From assembly GCA_039029395.1 (NCBI GenBank), contig JBCCGG010000008.1:1-64000 (forward strand): a stretch of 64,000 bases of DNA, written 5' to 3'. The translations under genes and the position numbers were made by a program. The stretch is from JBCCGG01 sp039029395. Lineage in GTDB: Bacteria; Pseudomonadota; Alphaproteobacteria; Kiloniellales; JAKSDN01. The notes below the pieces were generated by a model. The model ran no database searches. It was given only the letters and a program-made list of their open reading frames with translations, and was not told the origin of the DNA. How positions within the stretch are numbered: the stretch's first letter is position 1; every line of letters begins with the position of its first letter. Positions 1 to 7,941 of this stretch are shown here, in pieces.

Positions 1-690
1 CCCAACACCGACTGCATCGAGGACCCGCAGTTCCCGGACGTCCACGAGATTTGGCAGTTCGACCTCCCGACTGCTCAGCCCGTCAAGATCACCGGTCTCA
101 TCCCGAACGCTCCTCTCGACACCATTTTCATGCAGGTCTACCGAAACGATGGTGTCGCCATGCCGCAAAAACTCGCCGTCCAGGCCTTCGAAGCCAACGT
201 CGAGATCGCCAAGTACGCCATGCTCCCAGCCGGCACGTACTATATCTGGGTCTCCTCCGACGTCCGCACAGGAGTTGGCTACGAACTCTCGGTCGAATGC
301 GGCACGGAAGAAGCGCGCTGCCTCGCCGGTCGGATCAGCTGCGGACAAACGGTCGCCGACTCCCTCGATCCGGAAACCGACTGCATCGAAGATCCCGAGT
401 ATCCCGACGTCCACGAGATCTGGCAGTTCGACCTCCCGACCGCTCAGCCCGTCGAGATCACCGGCGTGATCCCGAACGCTCCCCTCGACACCATTTTCAT
501 GCAGGTCTACCGAAACGACGGCGTCACCGTGCCGCAGCCGCTTCCCGCCCAAACCCACGCCGCCAACAAGGAATCAGCCAAGTACGCCTCGCTTCCCGCT
601 GGCACCTACTATGTCTGGATCTCCTCTGACGTTCGCACCGGTGTTGGCTACGAGCTCTCGGTGACCTGTGGTTCTGCGCCGACCGTAGAA
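1..690 (+). repeat. Two tandem 369-bp coding repeats
   Basis: Copy 1 (1-369) and copy 2 (370-about 690) encode the same 123-residue domain; the Asp-Cys-Ile-Glu-Asp starts are exactly 369 bases apart. Long stretches are identical at the DNA level, which points to recent duplication or gene conversion. Copy 1 is probably preceded by more copies outside the window. Confidence 0.85.
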
Positions 691-981
691 CCTCGCGGTT
701 TCCAGCGTCCCGGTGACGCGAACCAGGACGGACGCGTCGACCTCTCCGACGGAATCGCGGTCCTCGGCTTCCTCTTCCTCGGCGGCAACGTGGAACTTCC
801 ATGCGGCGACGGCTCGCCGACTCACGCCGGAAACGTGGCCCTCCTGGACAGCAACGCTTCGGGTCGCCTCGATCTGACCGACGGGATCTACATCTTCAAC
901 TACCTCTTCCTCGGCGGCACGCCGCCGGCACTTGGACTGGAGTGCGTAGAGATCGAAGGCTGCCCGACGGCTTGCAACTGA
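1..981 (+). CDS. Secreted repeat protein with C-terminal dockerin-like domain (5' partial)
   Basis: The reading frame is open from the first base, so the N-terminus lies outside the window. Two near-identical units of 123 residues (about 1-369 and 370-690) each contain EIWQFDLPTAQPV and PLDTIFMQVYRNDG and end in a beta-rich YYxWxSSDVRTGVGYELSV stretch. They resemble small PPC-like beta-sandwich domains, but I cannot name the family firmly. After them come two calcium-binding loops (GDANQDGRVDLSDGI and DSNASGRLDLTDGI), each followed by a F/YLFLGG motif, as in dockerin type I domains. Conserved Cys pairs suggest an exported, disulfide-bonded protein. This architecture is common in Planctomycetota-like genomes and is unlike the rest of the window. 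The catalytic or adhesive role is unknown. Confidence 0.75.
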   Translation, partial: PNTDCIEDPQFPDVHEIWQFDLPTAQPVKITGLIPNAPLDTIFMQVYRNDGVAMPQKLAVQAFEANVEIAKYAMLPAGTYYIWVSSDVRTGVGYELSVECGTEEARCLAGRISCGQTVADSLDPETDCIEDPEYPDVHEIWQFDLPTAQPVEITGVIPNAPLDTIFMQVYRNDGVTVPQPLPAQTHAANKESAKYASLPAGTYYVWISSDVRTGVGYELSVTCGSAPTVEPRGFQRPGDANQDGRVDLSDGIAVLGFLFLGGNVELPCGDGSPTHAGNVALLDSNASGRLDLTDGIYIFNYLFLGGTPPALGLECVEIEGCPTACN

Positions 982-1010
982 TTCTTCTTTCTCACCGTAC
1001 GGACAACAGA

Positions 1011-1045
1011 GGGCGCGAACTCTTATCGGGTTCGCGCCCTTCTTC
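1011..1045 (+). terminator. Rho-independent terminator of the dockerin-protein gene
   Basis: A perfect 10-bp stem (gggcgcgaac at 1011-1020 with gttcgcgccc at 1030-1039) encloses a 9-nt loop and is followed by ttcttc. It lies 29 bases after the stop codon. Confidence 0.75.
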
Positions 1046-1149
1046 GATGACGTCCTCTGGTCTTTAGCGATTCGCCGCGTCCGGGAGACGATCAATTCGC
1101 CAATCCCGGAATTCCGCGATGAACTCCCCCGCGAATCCTAGAAGAACCA

Positions 1150-1189
1150 ATAAAAACGGGCGCGAGTCTCGCAACAAGACTCGCGCCCG
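1150..1189 (-). terminator. Rho-independent terminator of glgP
   Basis: A perfect 13-bp stem (1157-1169 with 1177-1189) has a 7-nt loop. Read on the minus strand it is followed by gtttttatt, a good U-tract. It sits 22 bases downstream of the glgP stop codon. Confidence 0.85.
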
Positions 1190-1211
1190 CAGCGCCTAAC
1201 CCGAGGGTCGA

Positions 1212-2964
1212 TCAGTGGGTCACTGTCTCCACGTGTCCGCGAGAGTGACTGTCAATCGACTCCGGGTGCCCCTGAATACCCCAGATCTCGTTCGCGTACT
1301 CGCGAATCGTTCGGTCGCTCGAAAACTTGCCCATGTTGGCGACGTTGATGATCGCCTTTGAGACCCAAGACTCCCGGTTCGAGTACTCTTCCGACGACCG
1401 GTCCTGGCAGTTGACGTACGAGTCTAGATCGGCGAGCAAGAAGTACTCGTCGCCCTGGTAGAGGAGTGCGTGGAACACCCACTCGAATCTGCCCGGAGAT
1501 CCCGGCGAAAACGTGTCGGAGCGAATCGCGTCGAGAACTCGACGAACGGTGTGGCTCGACTCGTAGAACTCCCACGGGTTGTACCCCTGGGAGCGCATCG
1601 TGTCGATTTCCTCTGCAGTGCGGCCGAAGATGAAGATGTTGTCGGACCCGACTTCTTCTCCGATCTCGATGTTCGCGCCGTCGAGAGTACCGATCGTAAG
1701 CGCGCCGTTAAGCGCGAACTTCATGTTTCCGGTTCCCGACGCTTCTTTACCAGCCGTCGAGATCTGCTCGCTGAGATCGCAAGCCGGAACAATCCTCTCG
1801 GCGACCGAGACTCGATAGTCCGGAATGAAGACAACCCGGAGGTGGTCCTTCGCCTTGGGATCATTGTTCACGACGTCGCCGACACTGTTGATCAGTTTGA
1901 TGATCTCCTTCGCTCGCCAGTAACCGGGGGCCGCCTTTCCGGCGAAGATGTAAGTCTTCGGCACGGCTGGCGTCCATCCGTCGCGGGTAATCCGCAGGTA
2001 CTGATCAACGATGTTGAGCACGTTCAGCAGCTGCCGCTTGTATTCGTGAATACGCTTCGCCTGAACGTCAAAGATCGAGAGCGGATCCACGGAGACTCGA
2101 CAGGTCTTCTCGACAATCTCCGCGAGCCGGCGCTTGTTGTCCTGCTTGACGTTGTGGAACGCCTCGCGGAACCCGCCGTCGCCAGCGCGGCTCTCAAGTT
2201 GTCGCAGCTGGTCCAGATCCGTGACCCAGCCTGATCCGATCGCGTCCGTGATCAAGTCCGAGAGACCGCGGTTGCAGACTCGAAGCCAACGACGCGGAGT
2301 GATTCCGTTCGTCTTGTTGCTGAACTTCTCGGGCATGATCTGGTGGAAGTGCGGTACGAGCGACGACTTCACGAGCTCCGAGTGCAGCGCGGCCACACCG
2401 TTCACGGCACGACTTCCGACGATCGCGAGATTCGCCATCCTCACGTGCTTCGTCGGCCCCTCTTCGATAATCGAGAGATCGCTGAGGTTCGGAGTCGAGG
2501 TCGTTGAGATCTCGGTGACGTGCTGCAAGAACCGCTGGTTCACTTCGTAGATGATCTGGAGGTGGCGAGGTAGAACCCGCTCGAAAAGCGGCACCGGCCA
2601 ACGCTCGAGAGCTTCCGGAAGGAGCGTGTGGTTCGTGTAACCGAAGGTCTTCTCCGTAATCGACCACGCGGCGTCCCATGGAATGTCGCGCTCGTCGACC
2701 AGACAGCGCATGAGCTCGGCGACGCCGAGGGCCGGGTGGGTGTCGTTCAGTTGGATGCAGACCTTCTCGGGCAGCAACTGAAAATCACCGGTCTGTGCTT
2801 CGAAGCGACGCAGGACGTCACGGATAGCACAGGCGACGAAGAAGTACTCCTGAATGAGCCGAAGCTCCTTACCCTCATCGTTCGAATCCGGCGGATAAAG
2901 GACCTTCGAGATCGTCTCCGAAGACATCTTCTGTTCCACCGCGCGGACGTAGTCACCCGCAGCA
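1212..2964 (-). CDS. glgP: Glycogen phosphorylase, N-terminally truncated
   Basis: Glycogen/starch phosphorylase (GT35) releases glucose-1-phosphate from alpha-1,4-glucan using pyridoxal phosphate. Recognisable family sequence begins at AGDYVRAVEQK and includes ISKVLYPPDSNDEGKELR, QLNDTHPALGVAELMR, NKTNGITPRRW, VQAKRIHEYKRQLLN and the PLP-lysine region EASGTGNMKFALNGALTIG. The C-terminus is intact and ends at a good terminator. Compared with the usual length of about 820 residues, roughly the first 250 are missing. The frame stays open upstream to 3242, but those codons (about 2965-3242) show no phosphorylase similarity and belong to the other side of a probable assembly junction. The gene is therefore a real fragment, not a short variant. 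Confidence 0.9.
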
Positions 2965-3286
2965 CCGTATATGGACTTTGGCTGCCACACGCTATGAGCG
3001 GGGGGCGCAACTGCTATGTCTCCAATGCCTTGGAAAAGGTAGCGGGAGACCCTAAATGACGGGCTACTCTTTGCGGGCACTTCACGACAGACCGGAGCAC
3101 CAGACCTACGGGGCCGCCGCTTGGCCCTCTTTTGGCGATCACCTGGCAGGCCAGCCGAGAGCCACCCACCACGACCCGGGCGAGGCCAACGCTTAAGCGC
3201 GCAGCGCCCCGCCTTTGCAATACCCCCTGGACCAGAGGCCACTCCTCATGACGCAGCAACACGGTCAAAGATTGAGAGCAGTAGAC
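2960..3286. other. Probable contig junction and gene-free stretch
   Basis: This stretch separates the phosphorylase fragment from the acyl carrier protein gene. Homology to phosphorylase stops at about 2960, and base composition shifts towards high GC within the next few hundred bases. I see no convincing gene in it. The only small open frame with its own start (3056-3196, 46 codons) resembles nothing I know, and no RNA gene or terminator was recognised. The short plus-strand frame ending at 3059 could be the tail of a gene lost at the junction. Confidence 0.5.
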
Positions 3287-3541
3287 ATGACGGCCGATCC
3301 TGAAGAGGAAGTATTTTGGGAGGTCCGGGGCATGCTTCAGGCTTACAACAAGTCCAACAAGCCAATCGAAAGCGGCACCGATATCCTGGAGGATCTAGAA
3401 GTCGATTCCCTCTCCGTGATGAACTTCATCATGAAGCTCGAGGATCATTTCGACATTTCGATTCCCCTGAATGTCCTGTCGGACATTCGCACCGTCGGAG
3501 ACCTCGCCGCGACGATCACTCAACTTAAAAAGGACGCGTGA
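3287..3541 (+). CDS. Acyl carrier protein (sphingolipid-type)
   Basis: A small acidic carrier protein of 84 residues. Ser41 in DLEVDSLSVM is the expected 4'-phosphopantetheine site, followed by typical helices II and III (FIMKLEDHFDISIPL, TVGDLAATI). The start at 3287 gives the normal length; an upstream ATG at 3215 would add 24 residues that do not look like ACP. The stop is 3 bases before the next gene, an SPT-type enzyme. In Caulobacter and Sphingomonas relatives, a dedicated ACP beside spt supplies the acyl chain for long-chain-base synthesis, so the same role is inferred here. Confidence 0.88.
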   Translation: MTADPEEEVFWEVRGMLQAYNKSNKPIESGTDILEDLEVDSLSVMNFIMKLEDHFDISIPLNVLSDIRTVGDLAATITQLKKDA

Positions 3542-3544
3542 ACA

Positions 3545-4762
3545 ATGGGCTTATTTGACAGGTTCGGGACCCTGGCTCAAACTCATGCGATGGTCAAAAC
3601 CTGCGGCACGGACCCCTTTTCCGTGCGCTTGGAGGAAGTGCTCTCGCCGACCCGCGCGGTGGTCGACGGCAAGGAAGTGATCCTGGCCGGCACCAACAAT
3701 TATCTCGGCCTGACCTTTCACGAAGACTGCGTCGCGGCGGCAACTCGGGCGCTGGAGGCCGAGGGCACGGGCACGACCGGCTCGCGCATCGCCAACGGCA
3801 GCTACGCCGGCCACAATGGGCTCGAGCAGGCCCTGGCGACCTTCTTCGGGCGCCAGCACGCGATCGTCTTTACGACCGGCTACCAAGCCAACCTGGGAAT
3901 TCTGTCGGCGCTTGCCGGCCCCAACGACTACCTGATCATCGACTCCGATTCCCACGCCAGCATCTACGACGCCTGCAAGCTGAGCAGCGCGACGGTGATC
4001 CGCTTCAAGCACAACGATCCCAAGGATCTGGACAAGCGCCTGAAGCGCCTGGAGAAGCAGGCCGGCAACAAGATCATCGTGGTCGAGGGCATCTACTCCA
4101 TGCTGGGCGACCAGGCGCCGCTCGCCGAAATCGCCGAGGTCAAGCGCAAGTACGGTGCTTACCTGGTGGTCGACGAAGCCCACTCCATGGGTGTGCTCGG
4201 CAACTGGGGCCGGGGCCTGGCCGAGCAGGATGGGGTCGAGGCCGATGTCGACTTCATCGTCGGCACTTTCTCCAAGAGCCTGGGCGCGATCGGCGGCTTC
4301 TGCGTGTCGGACCATCCCGACTTCGAAATCCTGCGCGTTGCCTCGCGGCCCTACATGTTCACCGCTTCCCTGCCGCCCTCTATCATCGCCTCGGTGACCG
4401 CCGCGCTTAGCGTGATCCGCAGCACCCCAGGCCTCAGGAGCCAGCTCTGGCTGAACGTCAAACAGCTTTACGACGGCCTGGCCGGCGCCGGCTTCGAGCT
4501 CGGTCCCCAGAAGGGCCCGATCGTTGCGGTCCATCTGCCGAACGCCGAGATCGCGGTGCAGGTCTGGCATGAGCTGCTGGAGGCCGGGGTCTACGTCAAT
4601 CTGGCTCTGCCGCCGGCGACGCCGAACGATGTGCCGCTCTTGCGCTGCAGCGTCTGCGCCGCCCATACCAAGGACGAGCTGCGGAAGATGGTCGACCTTC
4701 TGGTCGATATCGCGGACCGCTACGACCTTTTGGAGCCGCCGGCAAAGACCGCGCACGGCTAA
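3545..4762 (+). CDS. spt: Serine palmitoyltransferase-type alpha-oxoamine synthase
   Basis: A PLP enzyme of 405 residues that condenses an amino acid with an acyl thioester. Visible features are DSDSHAS (His137, stacking on PLP), VVDEAHSMG (Asp210, His213), GTFSKSLGAIGG (Lys244, Schiff base) and the late PPATPxxxxLLRCS motif, whose Arg binds the substrate carboxylate in bacterial SPT. The GGFCVS and ASRPYMFTASLPP segments are closer to SPT than to BioF. The adjacent ACP and the absence of bio genes support sphingoid-base synthesis from serine. Use of another amino acid, such as cysteate for sulfonolipids, cannot be excluded, and a sulfotransferase lies in the same locus. Confidence 0.88.
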   Translation: MGLFDRFGTLAQTHAMVKTCGTDPFSVRLEEVLSPTRAVVDGKEVILAGTNNYLGLTFHEDCVAAATRALEAEGTGTTGSRIANGSYAGHNGLEQALATFFGRQHAIVFTTGYQANLGILSALAGPNDYLIIDSDSHASIYDACKLSSATVIRFKHNDPKDLDKRLKRLEKQAGNKIIVVEGIYSMLGDQAPLAEIAEVKRKYGAYLVVDEAHSMGVLGNWGRGLAEQDGVEADVDFIVGTFSKSLGAIGGFCVSDHPDFEILRVASRPYMFTASLPPSIIASVTAALSVIRSTPGLRSQLWLNVKQLYDGLAGAGFELGPQKGPIVAVHLPNAEIAVQVWHELLEAGVYVNLALPPATPNDVPLLRCSVCAAHTKDELRKMVDLLVDIADRYDLLEPPAKTAHG

Positions 4763-4819
4763 GGCGGCGGCCTAGCCAGACCAGCGGGAGCGGTCACGCG
4801 CTTGAGGGCATGACGGCCC

Positions 4820-6013
4820 ATGAAGACGTTCGACCGCTACATCCTGCGCTTGACCTTCTGGCCGCTTTTCATCGCGTTGGCCATCGCGCTCTCGGCGCTT
4901 TTGCTCGAGCGACTGGTCAACCTGCTCGACCGCTTCGTCAACGCCGGCAGCACGCTCGCCGTTGTGGTCAAGATGCTGACCAGCCTGGTGCCCCACTATG
5001 TCGGCGTCGCCTTGCCGGCGGCCTTCTTCATCGCGGTGCTGCTTGCGGTCAGGCGCCTGAGCCGGACCAGCGAGCTTTTCGCCCTCCAGTCGGCCGGCGT
5101 CGGCCTGCCCCGCCTGGCCGTGCCGATCTTCGGGCTCGCCCTGGTGCTGGCGGCGCTCGGCGCCTATACCTTCAACTACCTTCAGCCCCACGCCCGCTAC
5201 GTCTATCGTGCGATCAACTTCTCGCTGACCAATAGCGCCTGGAACGCGGCGCTGGAGAGCGGCTCGATCTTCACCGGCTTTTCCGGCAAGACCGTTCTGG
5301 TCGATAGTGTCGGCGATGAGGGCCGGACCTTCAGTGGCATCTTCATCCACGACACCAGTCCGGCGGCCAGCAGCACCACGGTAACCGCGGCGCGCGGCGA
5401 GCTGCTGGCCTCGAGCGGCGAGCTGGGTATCACGCTCAGACTCCACGACGGCGTGCGCCTGGATTCCTACGAGGGTGACCGGGCGCCGCGCCTGGTCACC
5501 TTCGAGCAGTTCGACGTGCCGCTCGACGAGATCTTCAAGCCCGAGGAATTCCATGTGCGCGGCAGGGACGAGGAGGAGCTCACCATCGGCGAGCTCTGGC
5601 GGCTGCGCAAGGATCCGGCCGAGGGCTTCACCAAGGCGCGTATCGATGCCGAGATCAATGCCCGTATCGTGCGCACCTTGAGCATTCTGGTACTGCCTTT
5701 TCTGGCCATACCCTTCGGCATTGCGACCCGCCGTGGCGGCCAAGCGATCGGCCTGACGATCGCCGTGGTGCTGCTGGTCGCCTACCATCACCTGGTGCAG
5801 TTCGGTCAAAGCTTGGCGGCGCTCGACCGGGTTTCCCCGCTGATCGGGCTGTGGTTGCCGTTCTTCGTCTTCACAGCCTTCAGCCTCTGGAGCTTCCGGT
5901 CGGCCAGCACCCGGCCCGAGCACACCTTCCTGAGCGTCACCGTCGAGCGCCTGCTGGAGGGCGCGCTGTGGCTGCGCGGCGCCGTTTTGCCGGCGCGCCG
6001 GGTTCAGCCGTGA
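4820..6013 (+). CDS. lptF: LptF/LptG-family permease (LptF-like)
   Basis: Inner-membrane permease of 397 residues with the LptF/LptG (YjgP/YjgQ) layout: two N-terminal hydrophobic segments (about 14-36 and 56-80), a third near 100-120, a periplasmic beta-jellyroll region, then three C-terminal segments (about 290-390). It starts with the typical FDRYILR. With LptG and LptB it would extract a lipid from the inner membrane and pass it to a periplasmic bridge. It lies 57 bases after spt and overlaps lptG by 4 bases. Standard alphaproteobacterial lptFG lie near lptD and surA; here they sit between spt and a fatty-acid hydroxylase. From memory, Caulobacter has a second LptF in its sphingolipid region, so a sphingolipid-dedicated exporter is plausible. 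Confidence 0.9.
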   Translation: MKTFDRYILRLTFWPLFIALAIALSALLLERLVNLLDRFVNAGSTLAVVVKMLTSLVPHYVGVALPAAFFIAVLLAVRRLSRTSELFALQSAGVGLPRLAVPIFGLALVLAALGAYTFNYLQPHARYVYRAINFSLTNSAWNAALESGSIFTGFSGKTVLVDSVGDEGRTFSGIFIHDTSPAASSTTVTAARGELLASSGELGITLRLHDGVRLDSYEGDRAPRLVTFEQFDVPLDEIFKPEEFHVRGRDEEELTIGELWRLRKDPAEGFTKARIDAEINARIVRTLSILVLPFLAIPFGIATRRGGQAIGLTIAVVLLVAYHHLVQFGQSLAALDRVSPLIGLWLPFFVFTAFSLWSFRSASTRPEHTFLSVTVERLLEGALWLRGAVLPARRVQP

Positions 6014-7089
6014 AGACGCTGACCCGCTACATCGCCCGACTCTTCTTGAGCTACCTGGTCGGGGTGCTGTTCGGCTTCGTCGCGCTCCTGCAGGCGGTCG
6101 ATCTCTTGAAAAACGCCGAGGAGGTCGCCCGGCGCCACGGCGAATCCCTGGGCAACTTCCTCTACTACGTGGTGCTGCGCCTGCCCGAAACGGCGGGCTT
6201 TCTGCTGCCGCTCTGCACCTTGGTGGCCGCCCTCCTGACCCTTGGGCGAATGGCCCAGCACAGCGAGATCGTCGCCCTCAAGGCGGCCGGCGTGCCGGTC
6301 TGGCGGGTTCTCAAGGCCTTTTGGCCGGCCGCCCTGCTGGTCGCCGTGGTGCAGTTCGCCGTAAGTGACGGTCTGACCCCCTTGGCCCAGCGGGCCATGG
6401 AGCGCTGGGACGAGAGCGCCGAGCTGGCGCGCGGCGCCGATCCACTGGACGGCGACGGCGTCTGGCTGCACGAACACGGCACCGTTGCCCACATCCAGGC
6501 GGTGCGCGGCGGCGGCACCCGGCTCTACGGCCTGACCCTCTATCTGCGGGACGGCGACGGCAATCTAACCGAGCGGCTCCAAGCGCTGACCGCGAACTAT
6601 CAGGAAGGCAGCTGGCAATTGGCCGGCGTGACGCGCACCATCGGTCAAATTGGCCGGCCGCCCCAGGTCGAGACCGTGCCCGACCAGACCTGGCCGATCG
6701 CCCTGACCCCGGCTCAGCTCGACGACCTCTCGACCCAGGCGAGCGGCTTGGGCCTGGTCCAGCTCTACGACTTCGCCGGCCGCAGGGGGTTGGGCGTTCA
6801 TCCCCGCCATTATTACGAGACCTGGCTCAACAAGCGTATCGCCGGGCCGTTCGCGGCGTTCCTTATGATCCTGTTGGCGGCGCCCATGGCGCGCAATTTG
6901 AGCCGTACCGGCGGCGTGGTCGGCACCTTCGCGCTGGCGGTCGGCTTCGGCATGGCCTACCTCATCACCGACGGCATCGTCTTCACTCTCGGCGAGACCG
7001 GCGCCTTCCCGCCCATTCTGGCCGCCTGGGTTCCGATCGGGCTGTTCGGCTGCCTGGGCGGCGCGTTGCTGCTCCATATCGACAGCTGA
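6010..7089 (+). CDS. lptG: LptF/LptG-family permease (LptG-like)
   Basis: Partner permease of 359 residues starting with GTG at 6010, inside the lptF stop (GTGA overlap), which implies translational coupling. The N-terminus TLTRYIARLFLSYLVGVLFGF is typical of LptG. Three N-terminal and three C-terminal hydrophobic segments flank a periplasmic jellyroll domain (about 130-250). PMARNLSRTGGVVGTFALAVG is a normal LptG segment before the last helices. An upstream in-frame start at 5851 would only read through lptF in another frame. It should work as a heterodimer with the preceding protein and an LptB ATPase encoded elsewhere. Confidence 0.9.
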   Translation: MKTLTRYIARLFLSYLVGVLFGFVALLQAVDLLKNAEEVARRHGESLGNFLYYVVLRLPETAGFLLPLCTLVAALLTLGRMAQHSEIVALKAAGVPVWRVLKAFWPAALLVAVVQFAVSDGLTPLAQRAMERWDESAELARGADPLDGDGVWLHEHGTVAHIQAVRGGGTRLYGLTLYLRDGDGNLTERLQALTANYQEGSWQLAGVTRTIGQIGRPPQVETVPDQTWPIALTPAQLDDLSTQASGLGLVQLYDFAGRRGLGVHPRHYYETWLNKRIAGPFAAFLMILLAAPMARNLSRTGGVVGTFALAVGFGMAYLITDGIVFTLGETGAFPPILAAWVPIGLFGCLGGALLLHIDS

Positions 7090-7186
7090 GAAAGTGGCAC
7101 GTGGCCTTGCAGGACAAGCTTCGGATGATTAGCTTCTCGGCCATTCAGGGCAGAGATTTCGGACGTTCACGGCCAGGAGGACTCCT

Positions 7187-7930
7187 GTGGCCCTAGACAT
7201 CGCGTTCTGGAAGGGGCGCACCCACGACCTCGGTCGCATGACCCTGCCGGATCTGGTGAAGGTATACTTCACCTATCCGACCGTGTTGACCTACATCGCG
7301 CTCGGGCTAGTGGCCGGCGGGCTTGGACTGTGGCTGGCCGAAAGCCTTTGGCCGCTCGCGCTGACCGCCCTGGTCGCGGCCCTAGTCTATCCACTGGTCG
7401 AGTACCTGCTGCACCGCTTCGTGCTGCACAGTACCTTTCTCTACAAAAACCCGCGCACGGCGGCGCTGTGGAAGCGCATCCACTACGACCATCACCAGAA
7501 CCCGCACGATCTTAGCGTCCTGTTCGGTGCCCTGCATACGACCCTGCCGGTGGTCGTGCTGATCACCCTGCCGATCGGCTTGGCGATTGGCGGGCTGCCG
7601 GCCGCGCTTTTCGGCTTCGCCGCGGGCATGGCGCTGATCTCGATCTACGAGTTCTGCCACTGCATGCAGCACCTCAACCACATGCCCAAGTCGGCCTATC
7701 TCAAGCGCATCAAGCGCCTGCACCTGGCCCACCACTTCCACAACGAGACCGGCAACTTCGGCATCACCAGCTTCTTTCTGGACCGCTGGCTCGGCACCCT
7801 CTACGAGCGCGCCAAGGACAAGCCCAAGAGCCCGACGGTCAACAACCTGGGCTACCGGGGCGCGGAAAAGCAGCGCTATCCGTGGGTCGCCGAATTGTCC
7901 CGGGAGCCGGACGCCGAGAGGCGAGGCTGA
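7187..7930 (+). CDS. Fatty-acid/sphingolipid hydroxylase family protein
   Basis: Membrane diiron hydroxylase of 247 residues (PF04116-type). Histidine clusters are visible in order: EYLLHRFVLH, RIHYDHHQNPHD, HCMQHLNH and HLAHHFHNETGNFG. They lie around hydrophobic segments at about 45-85 and 120-155. The arrangement resembles the catalytic part of Scs7/FA2H-type fatty-acid 2-hydroxylases. GTG at 7187 is preceded by a strong AGGAGG at 7175-7180, which fixes the start. In this locus it probably hydroxylates the acyl chain or long-chain base. Carotenoid hydroxylases share the fold, but nothing nearby points to carotenoids. Confidence 0.82.
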   Translation: MALDIAFWKGRTHDLGRMTLPDLVKVYFTYPTVLTYIALGLVAGGLGLWLAESLWPLALTALVAALVYPLVEYLLHRFVLHSTFLYKNPRTAALWKRIHYDHHQNPHDLSVLFGALHTTLPVVVLITLPIGLAIGGLPAALFGFAAGMALISIYEFCHCMQHLNHMPKSAYLKRIKRLHLAHHFHNETGNFGITSFFLDRWLGTLYERAKDKPKSPTVNNLGYRGAEKQRYPWVAELSREPDAERRG

Positions 7931-7941
7931 GCCGGCGCGCC

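Noticed and set aside
3056..3196. 46-codon open frame in the junction region
   Set aside because: No recognisable family, no ribosome site and placed in doubtful sequence.
2965..3242. N-terminal extension of the phosphorylase reading frame
   Set aside because: It contains basic, low-complexity residues with no phosphorylase similarity; it is read-through across a junction.
3551..4756. Long antisense frame opposite spt
   Set aside because: A GC-rich shadow of a confident gene; no domain can be seen.
3545..4762. BioF (8-amino-7-oxononanoate synthase)
   Set aside because: Sequence blocks and the adjacent ACP fit serine palmitoyltransferase better, and no biotin genes are nearby.
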